From the NCBI RefSeq assembly GCF_000971175.1, contig NZ_BBLY01000005.1:124001-188000 (forward strand): a stretch of DNA of 64,000 nt. The letters run 5' to 3'. The notes below the pieces were generated by a model that worked only from the letters and a program-made list of their open reading frames with translations, made no database searches and was not told the DNA's origin. Each line of letters begins with the position of its first letter. Positions within the stretch are counted from its first letter, which is position 1. The position numbers and the translations under genes were made by a program. Below are positions 1-7,588 of this stretch, piece by piece. This DNA comes from Demequina pelophila (GTDB lineage: Bacteria; Actinomycetota; Actinomycetes; Actinomycetales; Demequinaceae).

Positions 1-786
1 CAGCAGCTCGTCGACCACGCCCACGAGGCGCTCGACCTGCTCGAGCGACTTCTCGGCCTCCTCGCGCACCTCCGGCTGGTCCGAGAGCACGGAGATCTCC
101 TCGAGCCGCATCGACAGCGCGGTGAGGGGCGTGCGCAGCTGATGCGACGCATCGGCCGCGAACTGGCGCTCGGTCGCCAGGCGCGCCGCCATCCGGTCGG
201 CCGAACGCGACAGCTCCTCCGCCACCAGGTCGATCTCCTCGATGCCCGTCTTCTCGAGGCGCGGGCGCACCTGTCCGGATCCCAGCTGCTCGGCGCTGGC
301 CGCGAGGTACACGAGCGGCGCGGAGAGCCTGTTGGCCTGCCATGTGCCCATGGCGACGCCCGCCATGATCGCGACCACGCCGGACACCACGACGAGCGCG
401 ACCAGGCGCGCCGCCTCCCAGAACACGTCCCAGCGGGACATGTACGCGAGCACGACGATGCCGGACTCGGTCGACTCGCTCTGCGTGTAGCTGGGCGAGG
501 GCCGCTCCCCCGCGGTGAGCTCGGTGCCGTCGGGCAGGCGCACGTAGATGTACGAGGGCGAACCCTGGCGGGTCGAGACGTAGGACGCGACGTTCGCCTC
601 GGTGACCGTCTCCCCCGACTGGTACCGGGCGTCGAGGGCGCGCGCGGCGAGGCCCGCGCGCAGGTCGAGGTCGCGCAGCGCGTCCTCGCGGACGATCTGC
701 ATGGCGGCGATCGCGAGCGGGACGCCCAGCATGATGACCGCCACGGCGAGGGCCGAGACGGTCGCGACGAGGACGCGACGCCTCAC
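1..786 (-). CDS. Sensor histidine kinase, C-terminal part cut off by window edge
   Basis: Two-component sensor kinase; 262 codons are visible and the ATP-binding domain lies beyond the left edge. GTG start 6 bp after the stop of the response regulator, so the pair is an operon with the regulator first. There is a membrane segment at about residues 7-30, an extracytoplasmic sensor region of about 70 residues, and a second membrane segment near 98-125. A HAMP-like linker follows, then the HisKA dimerisation helix with the phospho-acceptor in ASHQLRTPLTAL (His about 215). The stimulus cannot be told from the sequence. Confidence 0.9.
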   Translation of the reverse strand, partial: MRRRVLVATVSALAVAVIMLGVPLAIAAMQIVREDALRDLDLRAGLAARALDARYQSGETVTEANVASYVSTRQGSPSYIYVRLPDGTELTAGERPSPSYTQSESTESGIVVLAYMSRWDVFWEAARLVALVVVSGVVAIMAGVAMGTWQANRLSAPLVYLAASAEQLGSGQVRPRLEKTGIEEIDLVAEELSRSADRMAARLATERQFAADASHQLRTPLTALSMRLEEISVLSDQPEVREEAEKSLEQVERLVGVVDELL

Positions 787-792
787 GGGCCG

Positions 793-1470
793 TTACGCGC
801 CGTTCTCGAAGCGGAAGCCCATCCCTCGCACCGTGGTGATGAACTGCGGACGGGTCGCGTCGTCGCCCAGCTTGCGCCGCAGCCACGACACGTGCATGTC
901 GAGCGTCTTCGACGGGGCACCCGCCTCGGCGGCCCACACCTCGCGCATGAGGGTGTCGCGCGACACGACCGAGCCCGCGTTCTGGACCAGCACGTGCAGG
1001 AGGTCGAACTCCTTGCCGCTCAGCTGCAGCTCGTCGCCGTCCAGGTACGCGCGGTGGCCCGCGACGTCGACCCGCACGCCGCCCACCTCGATCTCCCCGG
1101 ACGCCTCCGCACCGGTGCGTCGGCGCAGCAGGGCGCGGACGCGGGCGAGCAGCTCGGCGAGCCGGAACGGCTTGGTCACGTAGTCGTCGGCACCGGCGTC
1201 GAGGCCGACCACCAGGTCCACCTCGTCGGCGCGCGCGGTCAGCATGAGAATCGGGACCTGCAGGCCCTGGTCGCGGATGCGTCGCGCGACGTCGACGCCG
1301 TCGATGTCCGGCAGGCCGAGGTCGAGGATGACGAGGTCGGCCTCGCCGGCCCCCCCGACCCCGCCCACGCCCGTGCCGTGCCACTCGACGTCGTACCCCT
1401 CACGACCCAAAGCACGGGTCAAAGGTTCTGAAATGGTCGGGTCATCTTCGACCAAAACAATACGAGTCAT
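793..1470 (-). CDS. OmpR/PhoB-family response regulator
   Basis: DNA-binding response regulator of 225 residues, a normal length for the family. The receiver domain (1-118) has the acidic pair VEDD near residue 8, the phospho-acceptor Asp50 in LVILDLGLPD and the conserved lysine in VTKPF. A winged-helix effector domain follows (about 128-222; LDMHVSWLRRKLG, TVRGMGFRF). A Gly-rich stretch (GVGGVGGAG) lies just before the phosphorylation strand. It precedes the sensor kinase gene by 6 bp. The ATG lies 6 nt after a TAGTGT -10 box, so the transcript is probably leaderless. Targets are unknown. Confidence 0.93.
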   Translation of the reverse strand: MTRIVLVEDDPTISEPLTRALGREGYDVEWHGTGVGGVGGAGEADLVILDLGLPDIDGVDVARRIRDQGLQVPILMLTARADEVDLVVGLDAGADDYVTKPFRLAELLARVRALLRRRTGAEASGEIEVGGVRVDVAGHRAYLDGDELQLSGKEFDLLHVLVQNAGSVVSRDTLMREVWAAEAGAPSKTLDMHVSWLRRKLGDDATRPQFITTVRGMGFRFENGA

Positions 1471-1476
1471 GGAAGC

Positions 1477-1504
1477 ACACTACCGGGCGCGCGGCACTTT
1501 GCAA
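1477..1504 (-). promoter_or_regulatory. Promoter of the response regulator-kinase operon
   Basis: -35 TTGCAA (1499-1504), 16-bp spacer, -10 TAGTGT (1477-1482), then 6 nt to the ATG at 1470. This spacing implies a leaderless transcript. Confidence 0.6.
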
Positions 1505-1544
1505 TGACGCGCCCCCGCGCGTTCCGCGGGCGGAGCCCTCACAC

Positions 1545-1550
1545 TACGCT
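1545..1550 (+). promoter_or_regulatory. -10 box (TACGCT) for the 717-aa membrane protein
   Basis: TACGCT lies 8 nt before the GTG start at 1559, and there is no Shine-Dalgarno sequence between. This fits a leaderless start. Confidence 0.5.
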
Positions 1551-1558
1551 GGGGCCGC

Positions 1559-3712
1559 GTGACGGAAGCACCCCTGGCACCCGCGCCGCGTCGCGCCCGG
1601 CTCGTGGCGCTGCCCGAGCGCCTCGTGCACCTGCTGGTCTGCCTCGCGCTGGCTGCGGGCGCGTGGGTGAGCGTCGGCCTCCATCTCCCCTGGACCGTGC
1701 TGCCCACCGCCGGCCTGCTCGCCGCGGCGACCTGGCGCATCGTCCCCCGCCCCGTCCGGGCGACCGCCGCCCAGGCGCGGGGAGCGCTGGTCGCGACCGC
1801 GGGCGCCGCGCTGTGGGCCGTCGCCAACGGCATCATGTCCGCGGAGTACCTCATCGTGGTCCGCGATCCCGGCTTCCTCACCCTGTCGGGCATGTGGCTC
1901 GTGGACCACCCGCACACCGACATCCCCGCGCTGGGCGCGCCCGAGGCCGCGGCCGTGTCCGGCACCGTGCTCCCCGACGCGTCGCAGGCATGGAACCTGC
2001 TGGGCGACGCGGTGCAGCCGCAGGGCGCCAAGATGCTGCCCGCGCTCATCGCGGTGGGCGGCTGGGTGGGCGGCGACCGGGGCGTGCTCGTCGCGAACGC
2101 GGTGGTGGGCGCCGTGGGCGTGCTCGTGGTGTACGTGCTCGCCCGGCGCCTGCTGGGCCCCATGGCCGCGCTCGCACCCGCGGCCGCCGTGGCGCTGTCC
2201 GTGGGACACATCGGCCTGTCGCGTCCGGCCTACACCGAGCCGCTCACGCTCGTGCTCGCGCTCGCCTCCGTCGTGTGGCTGTGGCGCGGGGTCGCGGACC
2301 GGCGCCTGTCCCCCGTGCTGCTGGGCGCGGCGACCTCCGGCGCGATCGCGTTCATCCGGATCGACGGCGCGGCCCTCGCGGTCGGGATCCTCGCCGGCGC
2401 GGTCCTCGCGCTCGCGCTCGCCGACGGTCCCCGCACGCGCCGGGCCGGCCACGCGCTCGCGGTGACGGCGACCCAGGCGGCCGTCCTCGCGGCGGGCTAC
2501 GCGTCCGCGTGGCGCTGGAGCGAGGCCTACGTCGAGCGGCTGGGCGACCAGACGCGGCTGCTCATGCTGGGCTACGGCGCCGTGACCGCGGCGATCGCGC
2601 TGTGGATCCTGCTGTGGCTCGCGGGCGCGGACCGGCTCGCGACCGGCGCGCGCCGCGTGCTGGGCCGGCGCGGCGCCATCGCGGTGGGCGGCACGCTCAT
2701 CGCCGGGCTCGCCGTGCTCGCGTCGCGGCCGCTGTGGTGGGTGTCGCACCGCGGCACCGAGTCGAGCGTGGACCGCTTCACCAACACCGTGGTCGAGTCC
2801 TTCCAGCGCGCGCAGGGCCTCGAGGTGGACCCCACCCGCACCTATGCCGAGCACACGGTCGCATGGCTCAGCTACTACCTCACCTGGCCGCTCGTGATCC
2901 TGGGGATCCTGGGTCTGGGCCTGGGCGCGTACCGCGCCGTGCGGCGCGAGGGCGAGTGGGCGATCCTCCTCGGAGCCGTCCTGCCCACGTCGCTGCTGTA
3001 CTTCTGGAATCCGGAGGTGGTGCCGGACCAGCTGTGGGCCTTCCGGCGCTTCGAGGCGGTGACCCTGCCCGGCCTCGCGATCGGCGCCGCGGTGGCGGCG
3101 TGGTGGATCGCGGCCCGCCTGGGCGATCGGCCGGGACCACGGCCGGGCGAGCGCGAGCGCACGGCCCGCCGCGTCGCCGCGGCCTCCTTCGTCGTGCTGC
3201 CGCTCAGCACCTGGGTGGCGGTCAACCCGGGCGAGGCGCACCCGATCTCCGCGGCGACGCCCGTGTTCGTGCGGGAGATGGGCGGCGCGCGCGACCAGCT
3301 CGCCGACCTGTGCGCGGTCGCTCCCGACCGGCCCATCATCCTCGCGGGCACGTCGAGCCACTTCGGCTCGCTGCGCGTGATGTGCGACCAGCCCACCGTG
3401 CTCGCGCTCGCCTCGCTCTCCCCAGCCCAGGTCGCCCAGATCGCGTCCGCGTGGGACACCGCGCCGGTGCTGCTGACGCGCAACGCCGACTGGTTCGAGT
3501 GGACCGCGGAGCCCCCGGTGATCCAGCGCTCCACGGTGCGCCAGGCGAGCTACACGCTCCAGGCCATCCCCCACACGTACTTCGATCGCGACTACGCGTG
3601 GGTCGCGGGCATCGTGGGCGACGACGGACGGCTGGTCCCGGTCACGCCCGCGGCGCTCGGCGGCGCGGGCGACGCCGCAGGCGACGCGGCGGTCGATGTC
3701 CCCAACCCCTGA
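1559..3712 (+). CDS. Large polytopic membrane protein, possible GT-C glycosyltransferase
   Basis: Integral membrane protein of 717 residues with roughly eleven hydrophobic segments, mostly in residues 20-545, and a soluble C-terminal region of about 170 residues. An Asp-containing loop after an early membrane segment (VVRDPGF) and the alternation of helices with long loops recall GT-C (ArnT/PMT-like) glycosyltransferases that use polyprenyl-phosphate sugars. No diagnostic motif is clear, so this role is inference. GTG start chosen because of the TACGCT box 8 nt upstream. It is divergent from the two-component operon. Confidence 0.8.
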   Translation: MTEAPLAPAPRRARLVALPERLVHLLVCLALAAGAWVSVGLHLPWTVLPTAGLLAAATWRIVPRPVRATAAQARGALVATAGAALWAVANGIMSAEYLIVVRDPGFLTLSGMWLVDHPHTDIPALGAPEAAAVSGTVLPDASQAWNLLGDAVQPQGAKMLPALIAVGGWVGGDRGVLVANAVVGAVGVLVVYVLARRLLGPMAALAPAAAVALSVGHIGLSRPAYTEPLTLVLALASVVWLWRGVADRRLSPVLLGAATSGAIAFIRIDGAALAVGILAGAVLALALADGPRTRRAGHALAVTATQAAVLAAGYASAWRWSEAYVERLGDQTRLLMLGYGAVTAAIALWILLWLAGADRLATGARRVLGRRGAIAVGGTLIAGLAVLASRPLWWVSHRGTESSVDRFTNTVVESFQRAQGLEVDPTRTYAEHTVAWLSYYLTWPLVILGILGLGLGAYRAVRREGEWAILLGAVLPTSLLYFWNPEVVPDQLWAFRRFEAVTLPGLAIGAAVAAWWIAARLGDRPGPRPGERERTARRVAAASFVVLPLSTWVAVNPGEAHPISAATPVFVREMGGARDQLADLCAVAPDRPIILAGTSSHFGSLRVMCDQPTVLALASLSPAQVAQIASAWDTAPVLLTRNADWFEWTAEPPVIQRSTVRQASYTLQAIPHTYFDRDYAWVAGIVGDDGRLVPVTPAALGGAGDAAGDAAVDVPNP

Positions 3713-3758
3713 CGGGGACCGCCCGTCCACAGGACGGGCCGGGCGCGCCACCCCACCC

Positions 3759-3770
3759 GGGGACGATGCG
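3759..3770 (+). repeat. GGGGACGATGC motif, first of 13 exact copies
   Basis: An 11-mer found on the + strand at 3759, 12219, 13485, 16097, 21925, 23891, 26651, 49247 and 53697. It is on the - strand (as GCATCGTCCCC) at 6923, 16050, 51549 and 60137 (left ends). About half of the copies lie between genes; most of the others lie in low-complexity linkers or near gene ends. The function is unknown. Confidence 0.75.
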
Positions 3771-3775
3771 CTGGC

Positions 3776-6700
3776 ATGGTCGTCGTGCGCGTCACCGTGG
3801 AGGGGGTCGGAGACCTCGAGGCCAGGCCGGGGGCGACGCTCGCGCGGATTCTCGCCGCCGCGGGCGCCCCGGCCGCGGTGTGGTGCGGCGCGCGCCGCCT
3901 CGACCCCGACCATCCGGCAGGCGTCCACCCGCTGCTCGAGGGCGCACTGCTCACCGCGGGCCCCGGCGGGGAGAGCGCACCACCGCCCGGTCCCGCGCTG
4001 ACCTGCGTCGCCGGCCCCGACGCGGGAGGGCTCCTCGCGCTGCCGACCGCCACGACGACGCTCGGCCGGGCGGGCCCGCACGCGATCGCCGATCCGCTGC
4101 TCAGCCGCGCCCACCTGCGCCTCGACCCCCGCGGCCGGGTCCGCGACGCGGGCTCCCGCAATGGCACCCTGCTGGTGCGCGCGGGACGGGCGCGACGGCT
4201 CGGGAGGCGCTGGGTCGCACTGGAGCACGGCGACCGGCTGCACGCGGGAGGCTCCGTGCTGGCGTGGAGCACCGATGACCCGCACGACCACCCGGGATCC
4301 CGCCCCACGGACCTCGTCGCGGACCTCCCCGCGGTTCCCCGCACGGGTCAGCTGACGGGTCGCCTGCCGGCCCTTGCCGCGAGCCTGGGCGCGGGGGTGA
4401 CGCTCGCGGTCGCGCTGGGGCGCTGGTGGCTCGCCCTGGTGGCCCTCGCCCCGCTACTCGCGACGGCCGCACTGCCGCGGGGACGGCGGCACCGCCCGGC
4501 ACCGCCGCCCTCGGGCCTCGACGGGCTCGCAGGCCTGGAGCACCCGATCGCGATCGTCGGCCCCGGAGGCGCCGAGGTCGCCCGCGCGCTCGCGCTCGCG
4601 ACCGGCCGCGCCTCCCACGCCTGCCCCGAGACCTGGACCCGGTGGCTCGACGAAAGCGACGACCGCGGCATTCCCGCCGTCACCGTGGTGCCGGTGGGCG
4701 GCGCGCCGCCCACCGGCGCGCGGACCGTCCTGCGCACCGACGATCGCACCGTCATCCGCGCGGGCCGGTCCGTCCCGTGGACGCCGGCGCTCGTCTCGCC
4801 CGGGCGCGCGGACCTGGCGGCGCGCAGGATCGCGGGAGCGCGCAGCCCGGGCCTGCCCCGGCAGATCGCCTGGGCGGACCTTCCTCACGGCGAGACCGCC
4901 GGGACCGGGCGCGGTGCCGCCCGCGCGATGACCGTGCCGCTGGGGTTCTCCGACCAGGGGCCGGTGACGCTCGACCTCGACCGCGACGGCCCCCACGTCC
5001 TGGTCGCCGGCACCACCGGGGCGGGGAAGTCGGCGCTGCTCGAGACCCTCGTCGGCGCGCTCGCCGCCGCCCACGGCCCCGCCGACGCGACGGTCGCGCT
5101 GCTCGACTTCAAGGGCGGGGCGGGCCTCGCGGCGTGCGCGCGGCTGCCCCACGTCGCCGGCCTGCTCACGGACCTCGACGGCGGGCAGTGGCGGCGGGCG
5201 CTGCTGGGCCTGCGGCACGAGCTCGAGGGGCGCAAACGCGCGCTCGCGGGCGCCGGTCACTCGGGCTGGCACGCCTGGGAGGCCGCGGGCGCGCCGCCGC
5301 GCCTCGTCGTGGTCGTCGACGAGTTCCAGGAGCTCGCCGCGCGCGAACCGGCCTTCCTCCCGGAGCTCACCCGCCTGGCCGCGCAGGGGCGCTCGCTCGG
5401 CATGCACCTGATCCTCGCGACGCAGCGTCCCGCCGGGGCCGTCACTCCCGCCATCCGGGCCAACGTCGCCACCGTCATCGCGCTGCGGTGCGCCTCGGAC
5501 GCGGAGTCCCGCGACCTCGTCGGGGACGCGGCGGCCGCGGCGCTGCCCGCCGACTGCCCGGGGCGCGCGATCGCCGTCGCGCCGGGCTGGCGGCGCACCT
5601 TCCAGGCGGCGCTCCCCCTCGCGACGCCCACGCCGGCGGCGGTCCGACTCGACGGCGAGCCGCCGGCGGCAGCACCGCTCACCACGCTCGCGCGCGAGGA
5701 CGGCACGCGCGCCACGCCCCTGTGGCTGCCGCCGCTGCCGAGCACCGTCGATCCCGGCCCGGGCGCGATCGGCCTCGCCGACCTCACGGCCAGCCGCGAG
5801 CGCCGTGCCGTGTCGTGGGACCGCGCCGCCGGGCCGTGCGTGGTGGTCGGTCCCCGCGGGCCGGAGCGCGCGCGGGCGCTGAGGGCGGTGCTCGCCGCGA
5901 CCCCGGGCGCCTGGATGCTCCCCGAGGACCCCCGGGAGGCGGCGCGCACGGCGCACCTGGCGCTCGAGGCTCGCCCCCCGGCGCTCGTGGTGGACGACGC
6001 CGCGGTCGCCTGCGAGCGCCTCGACGCCGCGGGGTTGGGCCCAGGCGAGGCGACGCTCGAGGCCCTCTCCCGTACCGTGCCCGTGGCGCTCGTCGCGGGG
6101 CCCGGCTGGAGCCCCCGGTGGGCGGCGCGCGCGGGACTGGTGGTCCTGCTCGCCGGCCTCGATGCGACCGAGGCGATCCTGTGGGGCGCGCCACCGGAAC
6201 TCGCCGCCACGCCGGCCGGCCCCGGCGCCGCCGTGGCCCGCCTGGAGACCGGGTGGGCGGAGCTGCGCCTCACGGATCCCGCACCGGTCGCGCCCCCGTC
6301 GCCGTGCCGCCCGCTCGTGGTGCACGGCCCCCTGGGACCCGAGGCGATCGGCGTCGCGGGCGACCGGGCACGGCCCGCGATCCTCGACGCGGACCGGGTC
6401 ACGGTGGTCGGGGACCCCTCACCCGAGCGCGACCACGCGGCCGCGGTGTTGGGCGCGGCGGGGGCCCGGGTGGAGTGCGCCGTCAGCCCGCTCGGGCACG
6501 CGGGTCTGCTGGCGATCGTGGGACCCACGCCCCGCCGCCTGCGCGCCTGGGGGATCGACGTCGAGCCCGGGCTCGCGGACCCTCGGCCGGTCGCGGGACG
6601 GATCCTGCTCGCGCGCGACGGGCGCGCGAGCCTGGTTCAGCTGCGCCCGGACGTCTCCTCGCGGTCCCGGATCGCGCGGATCACGGGCACGCACGCCACC

Positions 6701-6781
6701 GCGCCCAGGACTCCCAGTCCCACCGCGGCCCACCCCAGCAGCGGCATGCCGTCGATCACCGAGGCCCCCACCGCGGCCTGA
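3776..6781 (+). CDS. FHA domain-FtsK/SpoIIIE ATPase (EssC-like, orphan)
   Basis: A 1001-residue putative membrane-anchored DNA or protein translocase. An N-terminal ubiquitin-/FHA-like module spans about 1-65. A clear FHA domain spans about 85-145 (TLGRAG, SRAHL, SRNGT). Two membrane helices follow (about 194-232), then an FtsK/SpoIIIE motor with Walker A GTTGAGKSALLETL near 411 and Walker B VVVVDEFQEL near 511. The rest resembles a second motor without a P-loop. FHA, two helices, then motors is the order of type VII EssC. No WXG100, EccB/D/E or YukD gene is nearby, so it is an orphan here. The last ~45 residues overlap the convergent gene at 6637 and may be read-through. Confidence 0.85.
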   Translation: MVVVRVTVEGVGDLEARPGATLARILAAAGAPAAVWCGARRLDPDHPAGVHPLLEGALLTAGPGGESAPPPGPALTCVAGPDAGGLLALPTATTTLGRAGPHAIADPLLSRAHLRLDPRGRVRDAGSRNGTLLVRAGRARRLGRRWVALEHGDRLHAGGSVLAWSTDDPHDHPGSRPTDLVADLPAVPRTGQLTGRLPALAASLGAGVTLAVALGRWWLALVALAPLLATAALPRGRRHRPAPPPSGLDGLAGLEHPIAIVGPGGAEVARALALATGRASHACPETWTRWLDESDDRGIPAVTVVPVGGAPPTGARTVLRTDDRTVIRAGRSVPWTPALVSPGRADLAARRIAGARSPGLPRQIAWADLPHGETAGTGRGAARAMTVPLGFSDQGPVTLDLDRDGPHVLVAGTTGAGKSALLETLVGALAAAHGPADATVALLDFKGGAGLAACARLPHVAGLLTDLDGGQWRRALLGLRHELEGRKRALAGAGHSGWHAWEAAGAPPRLVVVVDEFQELAAREPAFLPELTRLAAQGRSLGMHLILATQRPAGAVTPAIRANVATVIALRCASDAESRDLVGDAAAAALPADCPGRAIAVAPGWRRTFQAALPLATPTPAAVRLDGEPPAAAPLTTLAREDGTRATPLWLPPLPSTVDPGPGAIGLADLTASRERRAVSWDRAAGPCVVVGPRGPERARALRAVLAATPGAWMLPEDPREAARTAHLALEARPPALVVDDAAVACERLDAAGLGPGEATLEALSRTVPVALVAGPGWSPRWAARAGLVVLLAGLDATEAILWGAPPELAATPAGPGAAVARLETGWAELRLTDPAPVAPPSPCRPLVVHGPLGPEAIGVAGDRARPAILDADRVTVVGDPSPERDHAAAVLGAAGARVECAVSPLGHAGLLAIVGPTPRRLRAWGIDVEPGLADPRPVAGRILLARDGRASLVQLRPDVSSRSRIARITGTHATAPRTPSPTAAHPSSGMPSITEAPTAA

Positions 6782-7095
6782 AGCGCCTGCCACGTCAGCA
6801 GCGCGGTCACGGCCCAGCCCGCGCCCCGCACCACCGCCCAGGCGAGGCCGCCCAGCGCCGCCGCGGTGAGCACCCCCGCGGCCGCCAGCCCCCAGGCGAG
6901 GTCGCCGCCACCGGCGACCGGTGCATCGTCCCCGGTCACGGCGGCGATCGCCGTGGCGACGGCCATCGCCGCCAGCCCCGCGCCCTCGACAGCCGCGACG
7001 GCCGCCGCACACGCGCGCCAGGCCCTTTCCCGGGACCTCGGTCCGTTGTGGAGACGGCTCGCGGCCGTTGATTCATCGCTTGTGAAATGTCGCAC
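6637..7095 (-). CDS. Small membrane protein, unknown function
   Basis: About 152 residues with four predicted membrane helices rich in Ala, Gly and Trp, and a charged C-terminus (IRAIRDREE). I do not recognise a family. The start is uncertain. GTG at 7095 has AAGAGG 8 nt upstream, and GTG at 7104 is also in frame. Both start points overlap or adjoin the CRP-like site upstream of whiB1. The 3' end overlaps the FtsK-like gene by 145 bp on the other strand, which is long for a convergent pair. Confidence 0.55.
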   Translation of the reverse strand: MRHFTSDESTAASRLHNGPRSRERAWRACAAAVAAVEGAGLAAMAVATAIAAVTGDDAPVAGGGDLAWGLAAAGVLTAAALGGLAWAVVRGAGWAVTALLTWQALQAAVGASVIDGMPLLGWAAVGLGVLGAVACVPVIRAIRDREETSGRS

Positions 7096-7096
7096 A
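7081..7096 (+). promoter_or_regulatory. CRP-type operator upstream of whiB1
   Basis: TGTGA-N6-GCACA matches the CRP consensus TGTGA-N6-TCACA at 9 of 10 fixed positions. It lies about 140 bp before the whiB1 start. In Mycobacterium tuberculosis, whiB1 is a known target of the CRP homologue Rv3676. Conserved control is inferred from that. Confidence 0.55.
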
Positions 7097-7222
7097 GGAA
7101 ACACCTCTTGAAACCTGTTCGTTACCTATGCGAGCCTGGATCCAGTTCAAGTGACACCGGCGCCTCGACCCCCATACCACCCCCGCGGGGTTCGACGCGC
7201 CATGCTACCCCTAGGAGAGCCC

Positions 7223-7477
7223 ATGGATTGGCGCAACAACGCGGCCTGCCTCGAAGTCGACGACCCGGAGCTGTTCTTCCCGGTCGGCAACACGGGCCCC
7301 GCGCTCGTGCAGATCGAGAAGGCCAAGGCCGTCTGCGGCGGCTGCGACGTGCGCGACACCTGCCTCCAGTGGGCCATGGAGCACAACCAGGACTCCGGCG
7401 TCTGGGGCGGCCTGTCCGAGGACGAGCGCCGCTCGCTCAAGCGCCGGGCCGCGCGCGCCCGCCGCGCCGCCAAGTAG
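7223..7477 (+). CDS. whiB1: WhiB1-type iron-sulfur transcription factor
   Basis: WhiB-family protein of 84 residues, the same length as mycobacterial WhiB1. Four cysteines ligate a [4Fe-4S] cluster: Cys9 (NAAC), then CGGC and DTC. The signature turn GVWGG is followed by a basic C-terminal tail (RRSLKRRAARARRAAK) for DNA binding. The N-terminus (MDWRNNAAC, ELFFPVG) is characteristic of WhiB1, which in mycobacteria is an essential nitric-oxide-responsive regulator that binds the sigma factor. AGGAG lies 6-7 nt before the ATG. A strong hairpin terminator follows at 7489. Confidence 0.96.
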   Translation: MDWRNNAACLEVDDPELFFPVGNTGPALVQIEKAKAVCGGCDVRDTCLQWAMEHNQDSGVWGGLSEDERRSLKRRAARARRAAK

Positions 7478-7488
7478 GCCAAGCAGAC

Positions 7489-7527
7489 CAGGGCCCGGCC
7501 CGCGCTCACCGCGCGGGCCGGGCCCTG
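7489..7527. terminator. Bidirectional hairpin between whiB1 and pdtaS
   Basis: Perfect 16-bp inverted repeat (7489-7504 with 7512-7527) and a 7-nt loop, between two convergent genes. There is no long T tract, as is usual in this GC range. Confidence 0.75.
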
Positions 7528-7588
7528 TCGTCTGTCCCGGGGGCCGCGCCGGTGCGCCCCCGACAGCGGCGCACCGCGCCGGCTGCCG

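Noticed and set aside
3776-6781. A type VII secretion locus
   Set aside because: Only the ATPase-like gene is present; no WXG100, EccB/D/E or mycosin gene in the window.
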